Made by a program: the position numbers and the translations under genes | Shown: in pieces, positions 24,276 through 36,397 of the stretch | Numbering within the stretch: position 1 is the stretch's first letter | How the letters are laid out: every line of letters starts with the position of its first letter | Notes under the pieces: generated by a model | What the model saw: only the letters and a program-made list of their open reading frames with translations | What the model was told of the DNA's origin: nothing | The model's database searches: none | Origin: Cryptomeria japonica | Lineage: Eukaryota > Streptophyta > Pinopsida > Cupressales > Cupressaceae | Reading direction: 5' to 3' | Assembly (NCBI RefSeq): GCF_030272615.1 | Contig: NC_081415.1 | Span: forward strand, 622,913,740-622,977,739 | Length of the DNA: 64,000 nt

Positions 24276-27260
24276 TTTTCATCAGTCAAAGCATAACCAT
24301 CTGGCTTCTCAATGGATACTTCCTCTTCTAGTATTCCATTCAAAAATGCTGACTTCACATCCATCTAATATACTTTGAATCCCTTATATGGTGCAAATGC
24401 AAGTAAAGTTCTGACACCTTCTAATCTAGCAACCGGTGCAAAATTATCACCATAGTCTTCTCCTTCTTCTTCTTGTGCATAACCTTTGCAAACCAATCTA
24501 GCTTTGTTTCGAACTACTAAACCATCTTCATTCAATTTGTTCCTGAATACCCACTTAGTACCTATCACATTTTTATTCACCGGTCTAGGTACTAGGGTCC
24601 ATGTGTTGTTCTTCTCAATTTGATCAAGCTCCTCCTCCATAGCTTTGACCCAATGATCATTTCCAAATGCTTCCTTAGCAGTTCTAGGCTCAATGGTGGA
24701 GATCATGCAAGAATCCTCTCTAATTCTTCTTCTAGTTAATACTCTAGTATTCATATCTCTAATAATCTATTCAGGATTGTGATTGAGTCTAACATATCTC
24801 AGAATAACATGATCATTATCTTTAGGTTCTTCTTCTTCATTATCATCATCTTCTTCTGAATCTACCTGTTATGGTTGAACTGGTACAACATCATTCTCTT
24901 TACCAGTTTCAGGTTTCACCAGTTCTGGTTCCAAAATCAAAATGCATAGATCTTCATCCTTTTTCTCCAAACTGGTTTCCCTTGAGACTTCAGGATACTC
25001 ATCCATTTGAACATAAACACTCTCATTAATTCTATGTGTATGGTTGTTATAACATATGTAGGCCTTACTCTTGGTGGAGTAACCAAGAAATATACCTTCA
25101 TCACTTTTAGCCTCAAATTTGCTAACATAGTCACCTCTCTTAATAAAACATTTACTGCCAAATATCTTAAAATAAATAACATTAGGTGATCTACCATACT
25201 AGTATTTATAAGGAGTCCTATCCTTACCTCTTTTTACCAATATCCGGTTCATAGTGTAGACAACTGTGCTGACAAATTCTCTCCAAAAAGTTTTTTCTAC
25301 ACCTCCTTGTATCAACATCATTCTAGCCGCTTCAACAACTGACCAATTGTTCCTCTCTGCAATACCATTCTACTGTGGTGTCCTTGATGCAGAAAGCTTC
25401 CATTTGATACCATTTTCTTCATAATATCTAGTGAATTCCACATAAGTGAATTCACCACCTTGATTAGTCCTCAGACACTTTATCTTCTTGCCACTTTCCT
25501 TTTTAGCTAAGGCCTTGAATGGCTTGAACTTACTAAATTCTTTTGTTTTATCCTTCAAGAATGTGACCCACATAATTTTTGAGGAATCATCAATGAAGAT
25601 CATAAAATATCTATCACCTTGAATATTCTTATTGGTCCACAAAGGTTTGTATGAGCCAAATCTAACAGATGTTCCGGTGAAAAAGATTTTCTCTTAAAAG
25701 TTGAGGATGTCATCTTTCCCAACTAACATTCCTTACATAGAGCATTAACCAGTTTATCCAACTGAGGCAAACCTCTAACTATCTTGGAATTTCTCACTTT
25801 AACATTGTTATCAAAATTTATATGACAAAATCTCCTATGCCAAAGCCAACTATAATCTATTTTAGCAATTAAATAGTTGTTGACTTTAGGATTCATGTGA
25901 AACGGGTTACCTTTAGTCTGCTTTCCGATTGCAATTAGTTTACCTTTGCTCCCATAGATTTTGCACATTCCATTCTTAAACTCCAATGGATATCCTCTGT
26001 CATTGAGTTGTGCAACACTCAAAAGATTGTGCTTTAGTTCTTCAACCAAGTAGACATCATCAACACTACTCTTTCTATTAAGATAAATAGTTCCTTTACC
26101 TTTTACCATGTAAGGTGAGTCATTACCAAATCTCAAAACTCCACCATCAAATTCCTTCAAGGAAATAAATTTGCTTCGGTCACCAGTCATGTGATGTGAA
26201 CAACCACTATCAATGATCCAATCATCAAAATTATCCATGCGAGAAAATAATGCTTTCTGATCAGATGTCTGTTCTTTAATGGCTACAAAAAAATGTCTTC
26301 ATTAGCATCTCCCTCAGATTCCTCATCAGTGATACCACCATCAACTGAAATGAGACAATCTCTTTTTCCTTTTCCCTTGTACTTCTTAAACTTCTCATGC
26401 TTGAGCTCATTGTCCCCATTAGAATAGTTAGCTGCAATGTGTCCAATCTTGTTGCATGCAAAACATTTCAAAAGTAATTTACCTCTGTACTTACCAGTAC
26501 CTCTAGGCAATCGCTTGGCCAACAATGCTTCAAGCTCAACCAAAGTGTCTTCATCATCAGTTTCTCTGCTGGATCTAGATTCATAGCCGTGATTCACATC
26601 TCTATTTTTCCTCATAGATGGGTTAGAAACTGAAGCTCTAAATACAGATTCAAATTTTTGAACACTACCATCATAACCATTTAATTCAAAAGCAGTAAGC
26701 TTACCAATGACGAAGTCAAGGATTACCTTAGTTTTATCAATTGACTTTAGCTCCTAAATGGTTGAAACTTGGATAGCGTAGACCAGGAGAAGGGTTCTTA
26801 ACACCTTGCTAATCACTGTGGAATCTTCCACTTTACCACCAATATTCTTGATCTCACCAACTATCTCTTTGATCCTCTGACCATAATGTTGCATAATCTT
26901 ACCTTCAACCATTTGCATGTCATCAAATTTTCCTCTTAGATTCTCTTCTTTGGCAATATTCACATGCGCATCACCGCTATAGATCTCTTAAAGTTTCTTC
27001 CATACCTCATATGCAGTCTCTAGACCATGGACATATATATACTCTACATTAGATAAAGAATTGATAATAGCCTCTAATGCTTGATTGTTTTCTTGTTGCT
27101 CTTTCTTCTGATCATCAATCATAATCCCACTAGGTGCAACATATTGAGTACCAACATGTTCCCAGTATTGACTTCCTAGACTCTTGATATAAATTTGCAT
27201 TATATCACTCCATATCATGTAGTTCTTTCTATTAAACTTCAAACCTTCCTTCTTCTTCAT
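24276..27260 (-). pseudogene. Element A gag-pol, N-terminal part (Gag, protease, integrase, RT start)
   Basis: In order on the minus strand: Gag core (27260-26754, UBN2-like, with YMIWSDIMQIYI), a zinc knuckle CFACNKIGHIAANY (about 26460) in which the last Cys is Tyr, and protease with DSGCSHHMTGD (about 26205). Next come a GAG-pre-integrase region with WLWHRRFCHINF (about 25850), integrase with FIDDSSKIMWVTF (about 25600) and LRTNQGGEF (about 25460), the integrase C-terminus (25197-24937, frameshifted), and RT from ISTIEPRTAKEAF to EKPDGYALTDEK, where B interrupts. The second integrase catalytic Asp is Asn. At least three frameshifts and several stops make it dead. Confidence 0.92.
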
Positions 27261-27330
27261 GTTCTACAAGATCTTTACCTCAAGCTGTTAGGCTTAGACC
27301 TTAGAGGACTTGAAAAGCTCTGATAGCAAT

Positions 27331-28743
27331 TGATGGTATGATGAATGAATAAGGATCCGGTCAACTACTGAGAGCGGGGGGGGGGGGGGAATTAGTAGAT
27401 GGAAAACTAATAGAAACTTTCACCAAGCTCAAAAACAACCTCTCAATGCAAACTCTAAACTGACAAGTTAAACACTGAACTGCAAATAAAATAAGTAAAC
27501 TGGTTGACTATTATAACAAACTAATAATAAAAGATCTATGAAACTCTCAAACCATTTAACTGAATCATTCAAATACTTTACTGACATAAGTAAAATCTCA
27601 TTTCAGATTGCTGTCGGTTAACATAATATATCAAAGTGGATTTAGTAGTTAAGCAATTCAACCATAGTAAACATAACCACAAAAATATATTCACCACTTG
27701 ACACAATATTTTTGATGTGGAAAACCAAATCAAAAAAAACATGGTGGGGATGAATACCCACAAGTATTTTGAACTCTTCTAAAGTTCGCCCTGTTAGGAG
27801 CCAAGCCTGTTAAAGCTTTACAATAAGTCCTGTTAGGGACCACTCAGTTAAGGGATTGACTATAATGCCCTATTAGAAGCAATACCCTGTAAGGAGTAAC
27901 CTCGGTACAAGATTTGAAATCCAAGCTAATGGATCACCTGGTTAGAGGATTTGAATAACACTAATCTTGTTAGAGCTTACTCGATTAGGGGATTTGACTA
28001 CTATAATTGTTAGAAAAGAACAGGGGTTTGCTGATCTGTTTAAATAGCACTACACTTGCTTGTTCAAATCCTTTTCATGATCCTATATGCCTTTACACAT
28101 ACTGTAGGTACATCATCTGGTTCGACAATCACACTCTCACTCTCAACTACAAATGGCCAACTCTTCAAAAAATAACTCATCGACCTTATAAACAAAATAA
28201 TAAGTCAGTAACACATCACAAACCTAATTCTCTCATAGAGATTACAAACAAATCGAGTCAAGTATGACCATTGGATTACATAACAATCACTGCACATCAT
28301 TCAAGATGACCTTGGCTGCTTCTTGATGACCGCTTCATCAAACTCTATGACTCATCAAGCAGTTTACATTACATGCAATGAACTCTCTTATTCCCAAGAT
28401 AAAAACCGTTGTCAGTATGCACCAAAAACCATTTGAAACTCTTCTCATACAACATGCATACGTGTCATAATCATTACCGCTCATGATTAGATCATACACC
28501 AATACAACTGATTCACCAAACTTCATAAGTTAGGGTTTATCATATCAACATGTAGGGTTTATCAGTTCACCTCTCTATTACATAGCAATACCGATTTCCT
28601 CCACAAACTCACCTACCTGTTACAGTTCCCTTCACTAGTTCTACCTACCGGTTGCAAAACAACATTATAACATCATTACTGGTTAATTGACATCAGTGAC
28701 AACATAACATTTCATTAATGCAATCTTCATGTAAATACCAACA
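27331..28743 (-). repeat. 5' LTR of element A
   Basis: It starts on the minus strand at 28743 with TGTTGGTATTTACATG and ends at 27331 with ...CATACCATCA. It matches 13707-15117 throughout, including the G-run block (about 27374-27393). The primer-binding site lies at about 27310-27330. Confidence 0.93.
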
Positions 28744-29392
28744 CATACAAATACATACACAAACATACACATACATACACATACATACCTAAATACATAC
28801 ATACGCATACATACATACCTACATACATAGATACACATACATACACATACATACATACATATCTACCTACCTACATACATACATACATACACATAAAATA
28901 ATTATATTTACACCTTAAGACATACACATACACATAAATAAATATACATACACATACATACATACATACATAAACATACATACATAGTTCTACATACATA
29001 CACACACACACATACATGAACATACCTACATGTACATACATACATATACATAAATACATACACATTCATACATACACATAAAATAATTATTTACACCTTA
29101 GGACATACATACACATACATACATACACCCGAGGACATGAACACGTGTGTGACCCCTTAGGACCACACACGACCCCTGATAGCATGTCCTTAGGTGTATG
29201 TATGTATGTGTATGTATACATCCTAAGGTGTATATAATTATTTTATGTGTATGTACGTATTTATGTATGTATTTATGTATGTGTATATGTATATATGTAG
29301 GTATGTACATGTATGTGTATGCACCCCTTATGACCCAATTGAACGTAATGATCACATATGTATGTGTATGTATGTGCATGCACCCCTTAGGA
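28744..29392. repeat. (ACAT/ATAC)n microsatellite forming a long imperfect palindrome
   Basis: The left arm (28744-29135) is rich in CATACATA; the right arm (about 29188-29340) is rich in TATGTATG. A phrase with TAAAATAATTAT and ACACCTTAGGACATAC occurs at about 29078-29110 and again in reverse at about 29204-29256; a further direct copy lies near 28895. The central ~50 bp carry the first CCCCTTAGGACCAC motif of the satellite that follows. Apparent ORFs here are simple-sequence artefacts. Confidence 0.85.
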
Positions 29393-30210
29393 CCTAATTG
29401 GACCACATAAGACCAAATGGTGTCACAAGGGGTCTTATGTGGTCCTAAGGGGTCACACATGTGTTATAACATATGCGTGACCCCTTAGGACCACATAAGG
29501 CCCATTACAACACATGTGCACCCCTTAGGACCTAATTGGACCACATAAGACCAAATGGTGTCATAAGGGGTCTTATGTGGTCCTAAGGGGTCACACATAT
29601 GTTCTAACACATAGGTGACCACTTAGGACCACATAAGGTCCCTTATGACACATGTTCACCCTTTAGGACCTAATTGGACCACATAAGACCAAATGGTGTC
29701 GCAAGGGGTCTTATGTCGCCCTAAGGGATCACACGTGTTCTAACACATGGGTGACCCCTTAGGACTACATAAGGCTCCTTACGACACATGTGTACCCCTT
29801 AGGACCTAATTGGACCACATAAGACCAAATGGTGTCACAAAGGGGTCTTATGTGGTCCTAAGTGGTCACACATGTGTTCTAACACATGGGTGACCGCTTA
29901 GGACCACATAAGACCTCTTAGGACCTAATTGGACCACATAAGACCAAATGGTGTCGGAAGGGGTCTTGTGTGGTCCTAAGGGATCACCCATGTGTTCTAA
30001 CACATGGGTGACCCCTTAGGACCACAAAAGACCCCTTACGACACATGTGCTCCCCTTAGGACCTAATTGGACCACATAAGACCAAATGGCATCGCAAGGG
30101 GTCTTATGTGGTCCTAAGGGGTCACTCATGTGTTCTAACACATGGATGACCCCTTAGGACCACATAAGACCCCTTATGACACATGTGCACCCCTTAGGAC
30201 CTAATTTGAC
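29393..30210. repeat. 138-bp tandem satellite with internal hairpins
   Basis: The phrase CCTAATTGGACCACATAAG recurs at 29393, 29531, 29669, 29805, 29924 and 30062, with a last partial start at 30200. Spacings are 138, 138, 136, 119, 138 and 138. Each monomer has an inverted repeat: one arm reads GGTCTTATGTGGTCCTAAGG..., and the other is its complement. In the copy at 30100-30171 the arms are 35 bp with two mismatches and a 2-base spacer. No ORF is present. Confidence 0.95.
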
Positions 30211-30325
30211 TTAGTTTGACTATTTTGACTTAATTTGATTCATTTGAGTTAATTTGACTCATTTGACTTAATTTGACTAATTTGAATTAATTGGACTTAA
30301 TTTGACTAATTTTCAACTTAATTAT
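30205..30325. repeat. Short tandem TTGACT/TTAATTTGA repeats
   Basis: About ten degenerate copies of a 10-11 base unit (TTGACTTAAT, TTGACTAATT) directly follow the last satellite monomer. The next 30326-30595 is AT-rich with nothing recognisable. Confidence 0.75.
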
Positions 30326-30595
30326 TATATATGAAAATATATGTAATTGTAAATTAGACATATATTGATATTTAAAATTAAATTTGTAGTTGTTGTTTAA
30401 ATTTCTTTTGTGCATAGATCTAGAAATTTATCTTAAATTTGTCTTTATATAGATAATTTTAGTGTATGCATTTATGACATTTTAATTTCTTTTTTGTATA
30501 TCTATTTTTTTAATTTACATGTTTAAATATGTTTAAAATAATAAAAATGTATGTATACTTTTATATTTATTGTAATGTGTACTACATACATGCAC

Positions 30596-30637
30596 ATGTG
30601 CATATATATATGTATATATATACACATATATATATAG

Positions 30638-30668
<31 letters not shown>

Positions 30669-30707
30669 TATATGTGTGTGTGTGTGTGTGTGTACATATA
30701 CATATAC

Positions 30708-30753
<46 letters not shown>

Positions 30754-30870
30754 ATATATATGTATATATATATATATCTATATATGTATATATATACATA
30801 TATATATATATACACATATATAGATATATATATGTATATATATATATGTATATGTATATCTATATGTATG

Positions 30871-30901
<31 letters not shown>

Positions 30902-30905
30902 CTAC
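30596..30905. repeat. (TA)n, (CA)n and (TATG)n microsatellite
   Basis: Alternating purine-pyrimidine sequence includes (CA)15 near 30640-30665, (TG)n near 30673-30692 and long (TA)n. The (CA) and (TG) blocks are inverted copies around TATA, so the tract can fold back. The Tyr/Ile/His-rich ORFs across it are artefacts. Confidence 0.95.
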
Positions 30906-30910
30906 ATTAC

Positions 30911-31680
30911 CCACTATCATCATGTCTGATGAGCCTGGATCCCATAACATTAGTAGTTCTGAGCCTAGTGTTCATCCTCTTGGGAGTGAGCAGACATCAC
31001 ATAGGTCTGCCACAACTCCACAGAAGAGCCAATGACTCTATAATCAGACAAAAGAAGCCCTCCAACATGCCCTAAATCATTTAAATATCAGATTGGGAAA
31101 CATGCATGATCAAAGAAATAAACAAAGGGGTGAGATAATTAAATAGGGGCTACTTCATATGATTGACCTCGTTGACAATTATAATCCATATGACGAGGTC
31201 AACATAGAGGAGTTCTATAGATCCCTTTCACGCAGTGTATGTGGTACAGTGAAATGGGACATAGTGAATGATAAGGTTTCCACAGTTGATGTGAAAACCA
31301 TGTTTCCTCATTATCAAGCCTTTGGTAGGGTGAAGGGTTATATACCTAGTAGGTGTATAGATGCATTAGTAGCACCTTTTATCTATCCTAGATGGTTGGC
31401 CACTCATAATAGGTGGCCTCAAAAGGATGAGTTGCCCCTTTATTTATGCAAACAATTGTTTGCAGAGTTTCATTTGTTGGATGATGTTGACTACAACAAT
31501 TTTCTGAAACATGTTGGGCAAGGGAAGGGAAGATTTTTAGATAAATTGAGATGACTAGGTGCACCCCCACTCATTAATAAGTGGGCATTGATTGATCCAA
31601 GCCTTGTGGTTCTTCCCAAGAGTGCGGACCTAGCACATGCTACAAATAGTGTACCAGATGACACTTGGTAGTCCATCTTT
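30911..31680 (+). pseudogene. Unknown ORF, about 250 codons with three stops
   Basis: One frame runs from an ATG near 30922 (start [15 protein letters not shown]) through a stop at 31033 and another at 31144, then an open stretch 31159-31554, a TGA, and continuing sense to about 31670. Composition is protein-like, with motifs RWLATHNRWPQKDELPLYL and GRFLDKLR and a downstream GAPPLINKWALIDPS. I do not recognise the family. The single conserved frame with few stops suggests a recently decayed gene, possibly part of a transposon. It begins right after a microsatellite. Confidence 0.45.
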
Positions 31681-32039
31681 TCTGACCATGCAACCTACAA
31701 TGTTTCTTAGTTGTTTTGATTAGAAGTCTTATAGTCTTTAACCCATTACAAATTTTGTAGGGATAATAACATTTTCCATCACCTTTTATTTTCAATTTAG
31801 ACCACAATCTAGAAATTGTCTCCTTATTTTGTTGTTCGCTGATATTGTTTGACATGGTCTTTCTTCGTAGGCAAAAAAATTGGGCTATAAAACTAGTTAT
31901 ATAGAAGTTGAAATGTTAGAACTTATGAAATCATGTTTTAGTATAATATACCAAATTCAATTACTTGAACATAGAAATAATGCAAATTAAACCAAAACCA
32001 TTTAACTCTTCTTTTTCATCTCAAAACATATCTAATAGC
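31681..32039. other. Noncoding stretch
   Basis: AT-rich sequence between the unknown ORF and the gypsy relic. I see nothing assignable. Confidence 0.5.
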
Positions 32040-32520
32040 TTTGTGGTGATTTAGAGCTTTATGAGAATCCTAGGAACAATATATTCTGTATAGATCAAGA
32101 TCTTTTTTAGGTCAACATGTACACCATCTTCATAAAAAATGTACTTGAAGTACTATATCCTCTCCATGATAAAGGAGCATTTCTCTATATTGGCATAAAG
32201 CTTAAGCTGATGCAAGTTGGAAAGCACTTGTCACATGTTATTCCCATATCTTTTTGAACATAAGAATTACAACCAAGTAGACAACCACAAACAACCTATG
32301 AAGAATCTAGGTACATCATTCATCATCCGAATGAATGTTGTTGGTGTAGTGATTATGCCAAAGGGAATAAATAACCACTCAAACAATCCCTTCTTGGACT
32401 CAAAGAAAGTCTTCCAAATGTTAATTAGCTCAACAAGGAATTGATGGTTCCCTGATTTCAATCACCATGTCCCATCTTCTTCTTGGAAAGTACAAAATGG
32501 GCTTCCACAATGCAAAAGTA
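32040..32520 (-). pseudogene. Ty3/gypsy reverse transcriptase relic
   Basis: Read on the minus strand, 32461-32267 resembles the gypsy RT palm (KKGLFEWLFIPFGI, then TTFIRMMND), followed after a gap and frameshift at about 32230-32100 by LYANIEKCSFIMERI and a YEDGVHVDLKKI stretch. These are the usual neighbours of the RT active site. The catalytic YLDD itself is scrambled (LWLSTWL). No LTRs or other domains are visible nearby, so this is an old fragment. Element H at 57368-63581 is a different, better preserved gypsy copy. Confidence 0.75.
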
Positions 32521-35500
32521 GTTGGCCAATATGACCCTTTTGAGTAAACTTCTCAAGTTGTTGTTAAGTATTGATTTAGTCTTAAGACATCTCATGAATC
32601 CATTACATGCCCACACTTGGGTTTATAAACACAACTTTGTCAAAACAAAAATAATATCACTAGTAAAAGTATGACTGTGACAGTTAATACCCTTAGGACA
32701 GTCATAAAAATTTAATCTATTTCCTTTGTTTTTGATCCACAAACCCTTCTGAAGGTTGCATAGGGTCCCTCACCCCTCTCTCTATCATTAACCACTTCAA
32801 AATATTAATCGCTTGATCTTCCCACCAAGTTCTTCACTCTTACTACCTTTTACTATCTGATACATAGAGATATCAGACTGTTCTCATGCCCAAACATGTA
32901 CCAAATCTAATTTGGAGCCCTAAACACAACATAATATGATACATAGCATGAACACAGGTCTTCCCACACATTTAGGTGAATTTATATGCATGGGAGACCG
33001 AACTATACATTATTTACTCCTCTCGCTAAAACCCTAGGCAGGGTTTTGACAATTTTTGGAAAAACTATGATATCTTCTTTAAAACACAATAAAATTCAAT
33101 GCCACAAAAAGAAAGAAAGAAGTGAAATCACTTCTCTACCACATCCAATTGACTTCCCATCAAATTATGATGATTTTCATAATAAAAAATTAAGAGAATC
33201 AAATCGAAATATCCAAAAATGCACAGAAAACCCCAATTTCATTAAGCAAAACTGTTGGATGGAATGCCAAAGGCCTACTTATTCCCATCCAAGTGGGTTG
33301 CAACCTCAAACTACCATTGATTATCTTTCCAACCATAACTTTAAGAAGTTCCTACAAGAAATGCAAAAGTTGTCATGGCAAAATGACAACTTTTTGCCCA
33401 ATGGACCTCAAACTTTCACAATTAGGTCCCAATACATCAAAATGGCCTCAAATGGCCTTATTTTCAAAAAAGAACATAAAATAAACAAGAAAATCAAATT
33501 TTGACCTTATTGGCCAAACCTAGGCCCCTAGGGTGCTCCTGCACCATAGACGAAGTTGAGTATGATATGGAAGGAAGAAGTTTTAGGCATATGCAATAAT
33601 TACTCAAAAATTACAAGACTTGAAAGAGAACACTATTAATCATAAACAATGTGGTGATTTTCAAAATAAAGATTAAAATATTAGGTTGGGAAATTGGTAT
33701 TTACATATGTATAAATGTAATAATTCTAAGAGGGAACCTCTCACATATTAAAATAACCTCTACATATTAAAACATAAGTTAATAACATATTAAAACATAA
33801 GGTGATAGAACTATGTAGGGTTTTTATAAGGGGATTTATAATAGATGTTCATGAGATATAACACTGAGACAATATAAGGAGAAAAAAATGTACAAGAAAA
33901 TAAATATTTGAATGGTATGGAAGCTTCCAAAGAGGGTAAAGAATGAGGTATGAATAATGAGGATAATGAAGACTTGAGATGTTTTCTACATTGTAACACC
34001 ACTTCCACTTTAAGCTATGGTATTTCAAGCTTCATGGTAAAGAGAAATTCAAAATAGTGAAAGAGTTTTTCTTCATGGCATATAATGGTGAGTAAATTGA
34101 GAGCATGATATGCAATGACCACTAGTTTCAAACAACAAATTGATAGTGTTAACATCCCTTTGACAATCATATAAAGCAAGTTAAAGCATCAAATAGTAGT
34201 TTAAGGCCAAAAAGGATAGAGCATTCAAGATCAAACCAAGTCCAATAGAGAATATTAGAAACAATTCACAGAATGGCAGAGTGATTGTCAATACATTGAA
34301 ATTTAAACAGTCAATAGTAAAGTATATAAACATCTATCTACATATTCAAATGTGATAAGACAATGTGCTTGGGATCACCCATACAGAAAATTGAAAGAGA
34401 ACAATCATTTCATTCATCATGAAATCAACAATAAGGAGTAGTATTTTCAAATTTTTACTGTCCAAGCATGGACATTATAGCATCCATGTGCAAGTTTAGA
34501 GTTTGTATATGCATTAAGGTGCAGGTGCAGGGTCAAGAGTGAAGGTCTGAAAAAGAGTAGCTATTGGATAGTGATTTTGTAAGAAAAGAGTAGTCATGTT
34601 AAGAAGGCATAAGTCACATTGCATGGTATCAAGAACATCCATGATTAAAGGCATTATAACTACACCTAAGACAATGCAGTTGTGACAAAATTTTGATTGC
34701 TTTGAAGCCAACAATAGTTAGGGATATAGTGGTAAGTATAGTGTAGCCCTTGGAGATTTACAATAGATGACAGCCTGAACCATGGGCAAAAGTATACAAA
34801 CAAATCCAAATATTGTACATGTAGTATTTGGTATCTTAATAATCTTTATGCAAGGTTTATGAATAGTGTTGCATCCATGTGTAACTTGATCAAAATATCT
34901 TAAAAGGTGCTAATAAAAGATCTTCACCACGTGTTGTAATTTTATGATTTTTATTATGAAGAGTGTTTTTGTAGAAAAATAGTTGAAACTCCCTTTGTGG
35001 GTTGCTTGTTATTGTTTGAGTAGAGCCAACAACAATTCCTGTAGTCAACCCAATGATCTCTTGACTATATTTCTTTGTGATCTTCTATGGTTTGTCTAGG
35101 TATAGGAATTTATCATATAGGTGGCTTAGAAATAGGTAGACTCACTCATGTTCTTGGGTGAAGTCCAATAAATACTTAAAGACATCAAGCTTCTTCTCTG
35201 CAACCCTTGCATATTCTAGTTTATACTCATTATTTCTCTTCAAGAGCTCTCCTCGGAGTGGCTCAAAGGTATTGTGGTTGATTTCCTCCAATGGTGCATG
35301 TATACATCTCTTGATATTTTTGTGTAGATCAAATCAAGTCTAGCCACAATCCCACAACTGGAGCCATTTAATAGAGAGGCCTATGAAGAAGAATATGCAG
35401 ATGACTTAGATTTTGGGAAAAAAATACAAACAACTCCAAGGACAAGGGGTTGCAAAAGAAGGTGAAGGTTTTACCTTTAATGGTGAGTGTCGTTTAATCT

Positions 35501-36392
35501 GAAACATGCAGAAGTATCTCTATGGTGAGTGTCATTTGATCTTACCAGAGGTTGCTAGAGGTCGACGCAGCCTGTGCGGGATTGATTGCGCAAATGACTT
35601 GCCCTCTTTTTTTTTTTTTTTAAGTAATACCCGTTGTTGTCAGAATTTCAACGAACATGGGCATATTTTAAAAAAAAAAAAAATTCATTACTAATGCCTT
35701 CTTCATCGAAACCAAATGTGAAATTATTGTTGGAATTCCAACGAATTCGGGCATTTTTTCAAAAAAAAAATCAAATTTGGTCACAATATACCTTCTCCGT
35801 CGGAAACCTCCGTTGGAATTCTAGACCAAATCTATTAGTGAGGAAAGAGATTTAGTAATCTTACCTTATTACTCTTTCTAATGGTAGGATCTTATTAAAA
35901 CTAGTGGAGGATCTTTACCCATCTATAATTCTGTCTGCATTTGAAATCTTCTACACTTGTTTGTATACAAGTGAGAGCCTATAGTCCTTGGGTTTCATAG
36001 ACATTTTATTTACATTATTAAATATATTATTTCATTCTACTAGTACCCCTTAAGACTCATGAAATATGTGCCTTGACCTTTCTTTTTATATATTTTAAAA
36101 CTTGTATAAGAGAGAGATAAGTATTCAATATGTTTGTTATGTTAGTATGCAAATCCTATGAAAATCTTTCTTAGAAATTGGCATTTCACTTGTAAACTCG
36201 ATGGTATAAAACCATCACAACAACAACATGAAATATTTTGATAATTAGCTGTACTTTACCAAATCAGACCTAGTCCTTACTCTTTAATTGAAATGGTTAA
36301 TTCTTTAAGATAAAACAATTCCTAAAACCCAACTCTACTTGGTAAAAATTAAGAATGATTTATAATTGATAATAATAATAAAATAATTATTG
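32521..36392. other. Noncoding DNA, with a small repeat at 35600-35830
   Basis: No convincing gene. The 172-codon ORF at 32986-33504 is open but low in complexity and shows no motif. At 35600-35830 a block with the phrase GAATTTCAACGAAC or GAATTCCAACGAAT followed by GGGCAT and a poly-A run occurs twice, and a third GTTGGAATTC occurs at 35812. A perfect 14-bp palindrome GTTGGAATTCCAAC is at 35729-35742. This could be a small inactive element. Confidence 0.5.
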
Positions 36393-36397
36393 AATAT

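Larger units (their letters stand above)
13707..28743 (-). mobile_element. Ty1/copia element A, interrupted by nested element B
   Basis: Two LTRs of matching length (1411 and 1413 bp) bound a copia gag-pol on the minus strand. Flanking pentamers are CATAT (13702-13706) and CATAC (28744-28748), a target duplication with one mismatch. Without B and its duplicated target the element is about 7.35 kb. The primer-binding site, read on the minus strand just inside the right LTR, contains CTATCAGAGC, matching initiator tRNA-Met. The polypurine tract just inside the left LTR reads CTAAAGGGGCAGAT. It landed in an (ATAC)n tract. Confidence 0.93.

Noticed and set aside
28871-29460. ORFs of Cys/Met/Tyr/Val or His/Thr repeats
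   Set aside because: Simple-sequence artefacts of the ACAT/TATG tract.
29393-30210. CRISPR-like array
   Set aside because: Regular spacing, but the whole 138-bp monomer is repeated with no unique spacers, and this is plant nuclear DNA.
30529-31035. 168-codon ORF rich in Tyr, Ile and His, and opposite-strand ORFs to 122 codons
   Set aside because: They are translations of (TA)n and (CA)n microsatellites; only the end past 30911 is protein-like.
32986-33504. 172-codon plus-strand ORF
   Set aside because: Open, but Asn/Lys/Ile-rich with no motif, and composition matches the surrounding AT-rich DNA. It may be chance or untranslated retroelement sequence.
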